Source: a virus
DNA length: 64,000 nt
Direction: 5' to 3' (one strand)
IMG/VR virus record: IMGVR_UViG_3300047323_000694
Location: 34,045-98,044 of that record
The notes below the pieces were generated by a model that saw nothing but the letters and a program-made list of their open reading frames with translations, had not been told where the DNA came from and did no database searches. Each line of letters opens with the position of its first letter. The first letter of the stretch is position 1. The position numbers were made by a program, and so were the translations under genes. Positions 1 to 7,720 of this stretch are shown here, piece after piece.

Positions 1-135
1 CGCTGGGTTGCGAAGATCCGTAACCTAGGCAGCACCACCGAGAGCAAGCACGCCACAATGATCACGCTCTTAGCTGACGCCCGGGTCGGTTTTCAGGACG
101 TCACGGACTTCTGGAAAGGCAACCCTTCGACTTGA
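1..135 (+). CDS. 3' end of an unrecognised gene (partial)
   Basis: An open frame runs from the first base to a TGA at 133-135 (44 codons) and ends in DFWKGNPST. It looks like the C-terminus of a real protein cut by the window edge, but I recognise no family. It belongs to the left element or its flank. Confidence 0.4.
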   Translation, partial: RWVAKIRNLGSTTESKHATMITLLADARVGFQDVTDFWKGNPST

Positions 136-310
136 TGTTGCCGATGATCAACGGCAAGACGCTCAAAGGGAATTGTGATTTGTGCTTTCTCAAGGGCGCT
201 AAACAGATCTATTCAATCATCTCAAGCGAGCTTGGCTAATCGGCACCCAAGGGCGACTGGCAGGCGCAGCAAGAAAAAACGTCAAGTTAGGCAACGGGAC
301 AACAGGCTAA

Positions 311-427
311 GGCGCTCTGTTCCGCTTCGACCGCCCCGGCTATCAGCAGATGCTCGCCTACTCAAACACTCAAATCGATATTTTCTCCGGGCATGATCGA
401 TCCGTTGGGTGTTTCTGCGGAGATTAG
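311..427 (+). pseudogene. possible gene remnant in an otherwise empty 290-bp gap
   Basis: Between 136 and 423 no intact gene is convincing. A 38-codon stretch after a stop at 308-310 reads GALFRFDRPGYQQMLAYSN and has protein-like composition but no start codon of its own, so it may be the tail of a degraded gene. It could be chance. Confidence 0.2.
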
Positions 428-843
428 GTATGTTTGAGAGCCGAGATAATCCCAGTGATCATGCCTGCACAACCAAAGAATATGGGTATCCAGAATGCAA
501 CGGCTTCCCTCTTTGCTTTTTGCTCTTCGCGTATCAACTTTCTTATTTCAAGAACTCCTATTTGAGTCAAATACTTGGGTTGCGATGGATCATTGTCGAA
601 ATCCACTGAATCCCAGAGCGATTTGTCGCTTCGATCCGGAAGTGGAAGATTTAAATCATCAGCTTTCCTGGAAAAATACTTGGTCATGACTAGCTGGCGC
701 CATTCGTAAATATTAGAAGCCTCTTGAATATAGGAGTGCCAGTCATCAGCGGGCTCGTGGGGCCTCTTTTTTTCATTTTCGGCTTCTGCCCGCCGTATTT
801 TCTTTAGATCATTCCTGTGTTCAAACCAATTCATAAACGACAT
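424..843 (-). CDS. hypothetical protein with C-terminal membrane anchor
   Basis: 139 residues. The N-terminal 100 residues are highly charged and helical. Residues about 115-135 form one hydrophobic segment (FWIPIFFGCAGMITGIISAL), so a tail-anchored inner-membrane protein with its bulk in the cytoplasm is likely. The ATG follows a GGGAGGGAG purine tract. It is divergent from the methyltransferase next door. Function unknown. Confidence 0.6.
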   Translation of the reverse strand: MSFMNWFEHRNDLKKIRRAEAENEKKRPHEPADDWHSYIQEASNIYEWRQLVMTKYFSRKADDLNLPLPDRSDKSLWDSVDFDNDPSQPKYLTQIGVLEIRKLIREEQKAKREAVAFWIPIFFGCAGMITGIISALKHT

Positions 844-892
844 CCGACTCCCTCCCTAGAATTTTTCTAGACTATACCGTCGAGGCTTAGCT

Positions 893-2062
893 ATGCCCAT
901 CATTTACGGTAGCGTGTGCAGCGGAATTGAAGCCGCGACAGCAGCCTGGCATCAACTAGGCATGCGTGCAGCTTGGTACGCCGAAATCGAACCCTTTCCC
1001 TGCGCGGTGCTGGCCCACCATTACCCCAACACACCAAACCTCGGCGACATGACCCGGCTCGCCGCTATGGTGTTATCCGGAATAATCGTCGCGCCCGACA
1101 TTCTGGTCGGAGGGACACCCTGCCAAGCCTTTTCTGTGGCCGGTATGCGCGAGGGTCTTTCCGATCCGCGCGGCGCCCTCACCATCAAATACGTGGAGCT
1201 TGCAGATGCAGTTGACCATGTTCGAATCCTGCGAAACGAACCCGAATCCATCATCGTCTGGGAGAACGTCCCGGGTGTCCTGTCCGACAAAGGCAACGCC
1301 TTCGGATGCTTTCTTGGCGCGCTTGCTGGGGAAAACTGCGAGTTGCAGCCTTCAGGGAAGCGCTGGCAGGACGTTGGTTGTGTGTATGGACCCAAAAGAA
1401 CAATCGCATGGAGGATTCTTGACGCCCAATATTTCGGCCTGGCCCAACGACGCCGCCGTGTGTTCGTTGTCGCAAGTGCTCGACCGGGGTTCGATCCCGC
1501 GTCGGTACTTCTTGAGCGAGAAGGCCTGCGCCGGGATTCTGCGCCGGGCCGAAGCCCGCTCAAGGCGGTTGCCGCCCTCACTTCAAGCGGCGTTGGAACA
1601 TGCGGCGCGGACGACAACCAAGCCCAGGCCGGCCACATCATCGCCACCTATGGCGGAGGACGGCGCGGCGGCCCCATCGATGTAGCAGCCTGCCTCGTGG
1701 CCAAAGGGCAAAAGCTGGATTTTGAAGTGGAAAGTTTTGTGGTGCATGGCACACAAGATCCATGTGTCAGCAGAGACATGGCCTTTGCGCTGGGGAGGAA
1801 CAGTGGACAGGAAAATGCCGTGTACGCCATGCAAGCGGCCGTACCGACTCATACATGGCAAAGGGTAAGGCGGCTGACACCCATCGAGTGTGAACGACTT
1901 CAGGGCTTTCCTGACAACTACACGCTGATTCCCTGGAGAAACAAGGCAGCGCAGGACTGCCCTGATGGGCCTCGATATCGAGCCATTGGAAACAGCAAGG
2001 CAGTGCCCGTCATACGCTGGATTGGCCTACGTATAAGTCGAGCACTGCATTCAAGCACCTGA
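893..2062 (+). CDS. DNA (cytosine-5) methyltransferase
   Basis: 389 residues, the usual size for phage-borne C5-methyltransferases. Motif I is SVCSGIEAATAAW. Motif IV with the catalytic Cys is GGTPCQAFSVAG. Motif VI is the ENV of IIVWENVPG. Motif VIII is QRRRRVFVVA. Motifs IX-X are RLTPIECERLQGFPDNY and YRAIGNSKAVPV. It would methylate cytosine in a specific duplex site using S-adenosylmethionine. No cognate endonuclease is adjacent, so it is probably an orphan enzyme protecting the element from host restriction. Part of element 1. Confidence 0.93.
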   Translation: MPIIYGSVCSGIEAATAAWHQLGMRAAWYAEIEPFPCAVLAHHYPNTPNLGDMTRLAAMVLSGIIVAPDILVGGTPCQAFSVAGMREGLSDPRGALTIKYVELADAVDHVRILRNEPESIIVWENVPGVLSDKGNAFGCFLGALAGENCELQPSGKRWQDVGCVYGPKRTIAWRILDAQYFGLAQRRRRVFVVASARPGFDPASVLLEREGLRRDSAPGRSPLKAVAALTSSGVGTCGADDNQAQAGHIIATYGGGRRGGPIDVAACLVAKGQKLDFEVESFVVHGTQDPCVSRDMAFALGRNSGQENAVYAMQAAVPTHTWQRVRRLTPIECERLQGFPDNYTLIPWRNKAAQDCPDGPRYRAIGNSKAVPVIRWIGLRISRALHSST

Positions 2063-2220
2063 CTACTTCTTCTTTTCCTTGTCGCCTTTTTTTGCGCAGG
2101 AGTCCGATCATCACCTTTATTCGTTCGATGATCGTGCCCACCCGTCTCTTTTTGACGACCAGTAGAAATGACCCCTTTGCTGGTGCTGTCGTTCGAGTTT
2201 AGAAAATCGAAAATACCCAT
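2063..2220 (-). pseudogene. small conserved-looking protein, frameshifted at an A7 run
   Basis: The ATG at 2220 has an AGGGAG site 5 nt upstream and begins MGIFDFLNSNDSTSKG. Read as is, the frame runs through the convergent methyltransferase to 1918. One extra A in the seven-A run (minus strand, near 2091-2097) would instead give GDDRTPAQKKGDKEKKK and a stop at 2063-2065, exactly abutting the methyltransferase stop at 2062. This suggests a recent frameshift, slippage or a sequencing error in a gene of about 52 codons. Function unknown. Confidence 0.5.
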
Positions 2221-2402
2221 TTTTGCTCCCTGCTGTACCTGGCTGAACAACCATTTGTCTCATCCATGATAGCTCCAAATTGCCATCACGCCTCAACCTC
2301 AAATCGTTAATCCCCCATCCGCATGCCAATTGCCAGACGCAATCGGTACAGCATTCAACATGACAACAAACACCCCTCCTACGCATCACAGGAAGCTTCG
2401 CC

Positions 2403-2804
2403 ATGGCCAACACCAGCGCAAAGAGTGTAGAGGCGCCGCAATCCAGATTTATCCGCTTCAAGCATGCATGGGGATACCTGGGCATGTGCCGCGATGAATT
2501 TAACAAAACCGTCAGGCCCCACGTCCGGGAATTCCCCATTGGGAAACAGGGTGTGGGATTTGACAGGCATGAGCTGGACGAGTGGGCAGATGCCTACGTC
2601 GAGTCCATGTCGATTGAAAAAGAGAACAACCGAGTCAACAATCAGCCCCGCAGTGGGCGCCAAGGAGTCAATCAATGGCGCGCAAAACCATGTCCGGCCT
2701 CTACGAGAGGAACGGCATTTGGCACATCGACAAGATCGTCAGAGGTAGCCGAATTCAAGAAAGTACTGGAACGAGTGAAAGGCAAGAAGCAGAGCAATAC
2801 TTGA
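2403..2804 (+). CDS. putative excisionase / helix-turn-helix protein of element 1
   Basis: 133 residues. The N-terminal part (FKHAWGYLGMCRDEFNK ... GVGFDRHELDEWADAYV) has the layout of MerR/Xis-type winged helix proteins that select recombination direction. The gene overlaps the integrase start by 130 bp in another frame, so the C-terminal third may be dispensable. Position directly before int supports an excisionase role. Homology was judged by eye only. Confidence 0.6.
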   Translation: MANTSAKSVEAPQSRFIRFKHAWGYLGMCRDEFNKTVRPHVREFPIGKQGVGFDRHELDEWADAYVESMSIEKENNRVNNQPRSGRQGVNQWRAKPCPASTRGTAFGTSTRSSEVAEFKKVLERVKGKKQSNT

Positions 2805-3853
2805 TCCATCGGCTCGAAAAGCTCAGGGAGCAAAGAGTGTACGGCGTGCGCCAGGTGCGAACCTGGCGGGAGGCAGCAACCCGATACCTGGTGGAGTTCA
2901 GCCACCAGACATCCATCGAGCTTACAGCGTCCCACCTCGAGCAGTTGGACCCGTACATTGGCGATCTGCCGATCACCCACATCGACGATGGGACGCTTGC
3001 ACAATTCATCAAGGATCGAAAAAGCCCGGGCAAAACGTCAAAGGGCAAGGTCAAGCCGGGAGTTGCCAACAGGACCGTTAACATCGCCTTACAGCGCGTC
3101 GTCAGGATCTTGAACCTGTGCGCGCGAAAATGGCGGGATGCGGAAAAACGTCCGTGGCTGGATTCGGTGCCGATGATCAGCATGCTGGAAGAAAAGAACA
3201 GCAGCCGTAAGCCCTACCCACTGTCGTGGGACGAGCAATCGGTGTTCTTTGCTGAGTTACCGGCGCACCTTCAGCGGATGGCGCTTTTCAAGGTCAACAC
3301 CGGGTGCCGCGAACAGGAAGTATGCAAACTGCGTTGGGATTGGGAGATTTACGTGCCGGAGCTGGAGACCAGCGTATTTCTGATCCCATATTCCTTCGGC
3401 GGGCGAAAGGAGAAGTCCGGCGTGAAGAATGGCGAGGACCGCCTTGTGATCCTGAATGGGGTCGCAAAGTCGGTAATTGATAGGCAACGAGGCCAAAGCG
3501 AGGAGTGGGTGTTTCCCTATGAAGGCAGGGCAATGCACAGGATGAACGACACGGCATGGCAAAACGCGCGGGAGCGTTCAGGCAAGATCTGGCAGGAAAA
3601 ATATTTAAAGCCGGCGCTGCCAGGTTTTGTATCACTCAGGGTTCACGATTTGAAACACACCTTTGGCAGAAGGCTGCGGGCGGCGGGCGTTACAGAGGAG
3701 GACAGAAAGGCATTGCTTGGGCATAAGAACGGCAGCATCACCAGCCACTACTCCACCGCAGAGCTGGGGCATTTGATTGACGCTGCGAATAAGGCGTCGT
3801 CCACCGACTCGCGTGGCCCGGCGTTGACAATACTAAGGAGGAAAACGGGATGA
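2675..3853 (+). CDS. int: tyrosine integrase of element 1
   Basis: 392 residues. The catalytic half shows the tyrosine recombinase signature: Arg in NTGCREQEVCKLRWDW (near 212), VHDLKHTFGRRL in place of the usual HxxR box (Lys where Arg is common), LLGHKNGSITSHYS with the nucleophilic Tyr. The N-terminal half resembles arm-binding and SAM-like core domains. The gene points at the tRNA-Pro remnant 70 bp downstream, the usual relation of int to its attachment site. It would integrate and, with the upstream protein, excise element 1. Confidence 0.93.
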   Translation: MARKTMSGLYERNGIWHIDKIVRGSRIQESTGTSERQEAEQYLIHRLEKLREQRVYGVRQVRTWREAATRYLVEFSHQTSIELTASHLEQLDPYIGDLPITHIDDGTLAQFIKDRKSPGKTSKGKVKPGVANRTVNIALQRVVRILNLCARKWRDAEKRPWLDSVPMISMLEEKNSSRKPYPLSWDEQSVFFAELPAHLQRMALFKVNTGCREQEVCKLRWDWEIYVPELETSVFLIPYSFGGRKEKSGVKNGEDRLVILNGVAKSVIDRQRGQSEEWVFPYEGRAMHRMNDTAWQNARERSGKIWQEKYLKPALPGFVSLRVHDLKHTFGRRLRAAGVTEEDRKALLGHKNGSITSHYSTAELGHLIDAANKASSTDSRGPALTILRRKTG

Positions 3854-3877
3854 ACCCCCGCAAAAGTCCCTGCGCGT

Positions 3878-3905
3878 AAAAAAGCCGAACTGGCTAGAGT
3901 TCGGC
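3878..3905 (-). terminator. rho-independent terminator downstream of the tRNA-Pro fragment
   Basis: On the minus strand GCCGAAC-ctctagcca-GTTCGGC (7-bp stem) is followed by TTTTTT. It lies just 3' of the tRNA fragment in tRNA orientation, so it is probably the native terminator of the tRNA-Pro transcript, carried within or beside the attachment region. Confidence 0.75.
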
Positions 3906-3922
3906 TAAGTCACTGAAAAATA

Positions 3923-3971
3923 TGGTCGGGACGGAGTGATTCGAACACTCGACCCCTAGCACCCCATGCTA
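3923..3971 (-). tRNA. 3' fragment of tRNA-Pro(GGG); attachment site between two elements
   Basis: Read on the minus strand the fragment ends in CGTCCCGACCA. It contains a perfect T arm (GAGTG-TTCGAAT-CACTC), variable region GGGTC, and anticodon loop ATGGGGT (anticodon GGG) with 3' stem GCTAG. The 5' anticodon stem breaks down beyond base 3971 and no D arm or 5' acceptor strand (CGGGACG) follows. It is therefore an att copy, not a working tRNA. It marks the right end of element 1 and most likely the left end of the large prophage. Confidence 0.85.
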
Positions 3972-4216
3972 CGGTCAATACTCACATAACTCTATGATTT
4001 AATTGAAATACATAGGTATTCGAGCAAGCCAAATAATACGTTTTATTGTGGTTACGCAAACGAAAACACGCGGTCTCCAGCGCAGGTTTTGCGCAAGCTT
4101 GCGCCCCGCCCCCGGCGTCCTGCCGACATTCAAAACCATACCCTTTCATCACCTGACACTAGTCATCCATTCATCATCTCGATTACTGTATATCCAAACA
4201 GTATCGGATAATCCAC

Positions 4217-4573
4217 ATGTGCATCGACTACGACGCCGAGAACTGGCTCGGCAATCCGACCCGGGAAGAAATGCTCGAGCACCATAACAAGCTGATCGAG
4301 GCAGAGAACGAACTCCTGCGCCAGGAGGTTGACCGGTACCGGAAGAACCAGGCCAAGCTGATCGACATGGTTTCGGCATTGACGATCGAACGTGATCGGT
4401 TGGGCAAGGATCTGGAAACCACAAAAACACGCTTGTCTGAAACCAGCAGCCAGAGCTATGAAAGGATGCGGGAGATCAGCGAGCTACAGCGCGTCGTATC
4501 ACAGCGGGATGCGATCATGCGTCATTACGGAGTGCCTGAGGTCCTTTTCGGGTCGCCGCGCACTGAATCATAA
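4217..4573 (+). CDS. coiled-coil hypothetical protein
   Basis: 118 residues, nearly all predicted helix with heptad-like Leu/Ile spacing from about 20 to 100 (EAENELLRQEVDRYRKNQ, LTIERDRLGKDLETTKTRL). No signal peptide. It converges on and overlaps the 3' end of Rz by 49 bp. The 240 bp before it (3972-4216) hold no gene I can support. It lies at the extreme end of the prophage beside att, a common place for lysogenically expressed cargo genes; function unknown. Confidence 0.55.
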   Translation: MCIDYDAENWLGNPTREEMLEHHNKLIEAENELLRQEVDRYRKNQAKLIDMVSALTIERDRLGKDLETTKTRLSETSSQSYERMREISELQRVVSQRDAIMRHYGVPEVLFGSPRTES

Positions 4574-5058
4574 GCCGCCTCACACGCCAGCCCAGCTATT
4601 CGGGAAGAATCAGCGATTGCTGCCAGTTCCCGATTTCTTTGGACAGATTTGTCGAGCAGTCCGGCGAGCAGATCTGCGGAAGTGTCCCTTGGCGCGCAGC
4701 TGGTGCCAGAGCTGGAATTGCTGCGGGCGCGACCGGTGGCGAGTAGTTGCTCGACTTGCTTGCGCAGCCCGTCAGCAGCAGTAGAGGCAGTAGCAGCAGT
4801 AGCGCGGGCCTGATCGAGTCGTTTCGTTGCATCGGTCTGTACCTCTTCCATCTGGGATTGGCGGGATTGTTCGAGGGCGCGGGCGACTTCGGTGGCCTTG
4901 AGCGTTGCCGCGGTATCGGCCTTGTCGCGGTCTGACCACTTCGCCTGCCACCGGGCATCAGTGACGGTCACGCCGTGGTGATAGGCGCCGTAGAGAATCC
5001 CGGCGATGGACAGCAGGATCAGTAGCGCCGCCCCGGCTTTGGCATAGAGGGTGCTCAT
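4525..5058 (-). CDS. Rz: i-spanin, Rz-like (DUF2514 type)
   Basis: 177 residues with an N-terminal membrane anchor (ALLILLSIAGILYGAY, residues 11-26) and a long periplasmic coiled coil rich in Ala, Gln and Glu. This is the inner-membrane spanin subunit that links to Rz1 and fuses inner and outer membranes at the last step of lysis. It overlaps the endolysin stop by 4 bp and contains the Rz1 gene in another frame, the classic lambda arrangement. Confidence 0.85.
   Translation of the reverse strand: MSTLYAKAGAALLILLSIAGILYGAYHHGVTVTDARWQAKWSDRDKADTAATLKATEVARALEQSRQSQMEEVQTDATKRLDQARATAATASTAADGLRKQVEQLLATGRARSNSSSGTSCAPRDTSADLLAGLLDKSVQRNRELAAIADSSRIAGLACEAAYDSVRGDPKRTSGTP
4596..4832 (-). CDS. 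Rz1: o-spanin lipoprotein, Rz1-like, nested in Rz
   Basis: 78 residues from the ATG at 4832. A short basic N-terminus (MQRNDSIRP) is followed by ALLLLLPLLLLTGC, a strong signal-peptidase II lipobox; the mature protein starts at Cys23 and is Pro/Ala rich. It lies entirely inside Rz in a shifted frame. It would sit in the outer membrane as partner of Rz. An upstream start at 4958 is open but lacks a signal peptide, so 4832 is preferred. Confidence 0.85.
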   Translation of the reverse strand: MQRNDSIRPALLLLLPLLLLTGCASKSSNYSPPVAPAAIPALAPAARQGTLPQICSPDCSTNLSKEIGNWQQSLILPE

Positions 5059-5660
5059 GCCAGCACCTTGAGCGCCTGCGAATACAGCGCCTGCCGGTCA
5101 GCGAGACCATTTGTGCCGCCGTTGATTCGCTTGGTGATGCCGATCAGATCCCCGGCGTCGGCCAGCTTGTTCAGCCCATTGATCGACGAGAACCATGCTG
5201 CTGACATCGCGGCATTCGCCGGCTGCTCGATCAATTCAGGGTGCGCGACCAGATCCAGGCCTAGGGCATCGCCGCATTCCTTGTAGTTCGACTTCCCGGT
5301 GATCTGGATCAGGCCGCGACCGCGATAGGTCCAGCCGTCACCCAGCGCCGTGTTGCCCATGCGGGCGGCGTAGACCACGTTCGCGATGCGCTCAGGCTGC
5401 CGGGCGAACTGCGCAGCCAACCCAGCATCAAACCGGGCGGGCCACGTCGCCACCAACGCATCGGCGCTGTAGTTCAGGTTTTCGACCAGTCGGGTCAGCT
5501 GGGCCGACTCATGGCCGACCTGCGCGATGAATGCCGCGATACGCAGTCGTGTGATGATCTGGTACTTGCCCATGGCCGTATTCAGCACAGGCGTGAAAGC
5601 TGCCGCCACCTTCGCCGAGTTCGGCAGGATCGCGACAAGCTGGGACTGGGTGATTGGCAT
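5055..5660 (-). CDS. endolysin, GH19 chitinase-like
   Basis: 201 residues from the ATG at 5660, which follows GAGGAAAG. Family GH19 features are QVGHESAQLTRLVENLNYS with the catalytic Glu, GDGWTYRGRGLIQITGKSNY, and ITKRINGGTNGLADR. No signal peptide or membrane segment is present, so export depends on a holin. It cleaves peptidoglycan glycan strands. It forms the lysis cassette with Rz/Rz1, and a late-promoter copy stands just upstream. Confidence 0.9.
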   Translation of the reverse strand: MPITQSQLVAILPNSAKVAAAFTPVLNTAMGKYQIITRLRIAAFIAQVGHESAQLTRLVENLNYSADALVATWPARFDAGLAAQFARQPERIANVVYAARMGNTALGDGWTYRGRGLIQITGKSNYKECGDALGLDLVAHPELIEQPANAAMSAAWFSSINGLNKLADAGDLIGITKRINGGTNGLADRQALYSQALKVLA

Positions 5661-5678
5661 TCCACTTTCCTCAAGACG

Positions 5679-5703
5679 AAAAAAAGCCCGCTCAAGGCAG
5701 GCT
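5679..5703 (-). terminator. terminator after the tail fibre operon
   Basis: Minus strand AGCCTGC-cttga-GCGGGCT followed by seven T. It would stop transcripts arriving from the tail fibre genes. The late-promoter element at 5701-5726 overlaps its upstream arm. Confidence 0.7.
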
Positions 5704-5726
5704 CTGTGGCTGTATCGGTTTGGCAA
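5701..5726 (-). promoter_or_regulatory. late promoter element, copy 8 (lysis genes)
   Basis: Minus strand TTGCCA, 14-nt spacer ending ACAGCCA, then CAGAGC: the same fixed geometry as eight other copies. Transcription would begin near 5694, inside the terminator stem, so this transcript skips the complete hairpin and reads into endolysin and spanins. Confidence 0.6.
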
Positions 5727-5727
5727 G

Positions 5728-6291
5728 CTATGTCGCTGGCTGAACCACTGCCGAGGTTTCGTTGGTGTAGGGCTCAGGCTGTACCGGCCACGCCGGGGCG
5801 CTTGGCCATGTCGCTTGAGTCGATACACGGCCCAGCTTCACGTTGTAGCTGTTCCACGACTTGAGCTGGGCTTTGCGCACCGGCAATTCTGCGATTTCAG
5901 CCGCAGACGGTTCGATGTAGTCCTCGTCGTCAGGGTCTTGCTGGTTGATCAGGTAGTCGAGGGTGTTGACTCGGCCTTGTAGGGCGGTGACTTGGGCGTT
6001 TGCTTGGCGGCTCAAGGCGTTCAGCTTGTCGGTATTGACCTCAAGCCATTGAGCGCTAGTGGCAGGAATAATGACCCAAGCCTGGTAAGCATGACCATCC
6101 ACAATACGAACTGCCCCAGCAGCGTAGGTGTCTGGTGCGACTACAGTCGGTCGCGGATCCTCTTCTAGCACTGCGAAACCATACTCAAGCAAGGCCTCAT
6201 TTCCGACATCAGGAGGAAATCCGGTTAAAGGGAATAACTCCTGAAGCTGAATAGCATTGATAACTTCTAAGGTAGCCAAATTTACGTACAT
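5728..6291 (-). CDS. tail fibre assembly protein (chaperone type)
   Basis: 187 residues. The C-terminal half (AELPVRKAQLKSWNSYNVKL then ATWPSAPAWPVQPEP) matches the Trp/Pro-rich end typical of phage tail assembly chaperones that help fold or trimerise the fibre. It lies directly downstream of the likely receptor-binding protein and closes the operon before the terminator. Confidence 0.7.
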   Translation of the reverse strand: MYVNLATLEVINAIQLQELFPLTGFPPDVGNEALLEYGFAVLEEDPRPTVVAPDTYAAGAVRIVDGHAYQAWVIIPATSAQWLEVNTDKLNALSRQANAQVTALQGRVNTLDYLINQQDPDDEDYIEPSAAEIAELPVRKAQLKSWNSYNVKLGRVSTQATWPSAPAWPVQPEPYTNETSAVVQPAT

Positions 6292-6299
6292 GTTTTCAC

Positions 6300-7346
6300 C
6301 TAAGTCTTAGCTATTCTGGATGAAACGTTACCAGCAGAATATGAAGCGTCTGTAGATAAGTTTAAATAGAACGGCCCGCACTGCGCGCCGCCACCGTAAG
6401 AGCCACCGAAATAAAGAACTGCCGAAGCTCCGGCTGAATAACGATCGCCGGTAGCCCCGTCTGTTTGAGTGGCACTAGTTGAAGAGGGAACAAATGACGT
6501 CCTCAGGTCGTATCCAGTACCGGTAGCCGCCGAAAATGCGGTTGGGTAGCCGCTTACGGGAAGCGTAAGCGACGTACCAACATAGCTGGAATTCCCTGAG
6601 TTATCCCAAATCATGCAGCCCATACTTGAGCTAGAGCTTAAACCGTCTGCCATCTGCCAAACATTCGCCCAAAGTCCGACTATCCCCCTCCAAGTTGCTT
6701 GGGCGACGGTAGCGTTATTTACTTGTAGCGGCCCAAAATCAGCTGTCGAGTTTCCTTGCCCTAATACATTTTGCGCGTCAGGCGTCCCCAACTCTACAAT
6801 AAGAAGCAGTTGTATGGCTGAAATCTGATGATAGCTCCATATGGTAAACCCAGTGACAGACCCGGTGTTTCTAGCGCTAGCTCTGCTGCGCATTGTTGCG
6901 AAATCTAGATCAGCTATAGGGTATAGCCCGGGAAGCGAGCCAAGTTTTGACCCGTCTGCCACTGCCTGATATTTGCCAACCCATATCTGCGCTATAGGTG
7001 ATCCTCCGCTCCAGAATGCGGGATGCCTGACAAATCCGGGAGATGCGGTATCAGATATCCACCAAACCCTCTTTCCTGTGTATGGGCCTGACGTCAAAGT
7101 ATCGCCCTTAACAAAGAAGGCAGGAATTTTAATCATCGCCTGGCTATCTATCGTCTCCCCAATAATGGCGCTATATATAGGATGGCTAGCGAAATACCCT
7201 GCGCTCGGCGAAACGGCGTTCCCTAGCAAGTCGACTCTCTGCCAGACACCAGCGCCGCCGCTGCCTGCCGATATGAAAGCTATGCCGATTATCGGGGATG
7301 TAGTCGCCGCCGACGAAATCCTTCGCAACGCCGCAGCCAGCCTCAT
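6300..7346 (-). CDS. tail fibre / receptor-binding protein with C-type-lectin-like end
   Basis: 348 residues from the ATG at 7346, which overlaps the preceding stop by ATGA. The C-terminal 130 residues (WRGIVGLWANVWQMADG, then YFGGSYGGGAQCGPFYLNLS and SAGNVSSRIAKT) have the WGNxW ... GGxxxxGxxxGPFYL pattern of C-type-lectin folds seen in phage receptor-binding proteins and in diversity-generating-retroelement targets. No reverse transcriptase is present. Likely the adhesin contacting the host surface. A longer start at 7616 lies inside the upstream gene and is rejected. Confidence 0.65.
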   Translation of the reverse strand: MRLAAALRRISSAATTSPIIGIAFISAGSGGAGVWQRVDLLGNAVSPSAGYFASHPIYSAIIGETIDSQAMIKIPAFFVKGDTLTSGPYTGKRVWWISDTASPGFVRHPAFWSGGSPIAQIWVGKYQAVADGSKLGSLPGLYPIADLDFATMRSRASARNTGSVTGFTIWSYHQISAIQLLLIVELGTPDAQNVLGQGNSTADFGPLQVNNATVAQATWRGIVGLWANVWQMADGLSSSSSMGCMIWDNSGNSSYVGTSLTLPVSGYPTAFSAATGTGYDLRTSFVPSSTSATQTDGATGDRYSAGASAVLYFGGSYGGGAQCGPFYLNLSTDASYSAGNVSSRIAKT

Positions 7347-7720
7347 GTCGAAGGCCCCGCATACAGATTCCACGCCGTCCCGTTGACCGTGGAGTAAATG
7401 TACTCGGCCAGCTTGCTCGCAGCAGGCGTGGCTGGAGTCGTGCCGCCTGACGTGATTGGGGTCGTGCCTGTCGGCTGCGTCAGCGTGTACGCTGTCGAGC
7501 CTTGGCGAACCCGGACAAGCACGGTGTACGTTTCCCCGGACGGCGTTGGCACATTGGAGAATGCCAGGGTGGCATTCCCCGTCAGCGTGATATCGAAGAT
7601 CGACCCCAGCGAGCAATCCAGCGTTACGGTTCCGGTAGCGGTCGCGTTCGTGACGGTCTTGTCAAAGTAGCCGACGGCGCTGAGCAGCCGTACAACTAGT
7701 TTTGCTCCGACGAAGTTCAT
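7343..7720 (-). CDS. tail fibre-associated structural protein
   Basis: 125 residues of beta-rich, Thr/Gly-rich sequence (TGTVTLDCSLGSIFDITLTG) ending GTAWNLYAGPST, as in phage fibre-tip and collar domains. It abuts the preceding gene and overlaps the next by ATGA, so it is translated with them. Exact role not identifiable. Confidence 0.6.
   Translation of the reverse strand: MNFVGAKLVVRLLSAVGYFDKTVTNATATGTVTLDCSLGSIFDITLTGNATLAFSNVPTPSGETYTVLVRVRQGSTAYTLTQPTGTTPITSGGTTPATPAASKLAEYIYSTVNGTAWNLYAGPST

Noticed and set aside
175-396. 73-codon Arg-rich plus-strand frame
   Set aside because: Composition typical of chance frames, no ribosome-binding site, and a better remnant is seen in another frame.
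893-2062. Complete restriction-modification system around the cytosine methyltransferase
   Set aside because: Neighbours (a membrane-anchored protein and a small frameshifted gene) show no nuclease motif.
3923-3971. Functional tRNA-Pro
   Set aside because: Only the 3' part is present; no D arm or 5' acceptor strand follows at 3972 onward.
4003-4287. 94-codon plus-strand frame right of the tRNA fragment
   Set aside because: Overlaps the better supported coiled-coil gene and has no recognisable start context.
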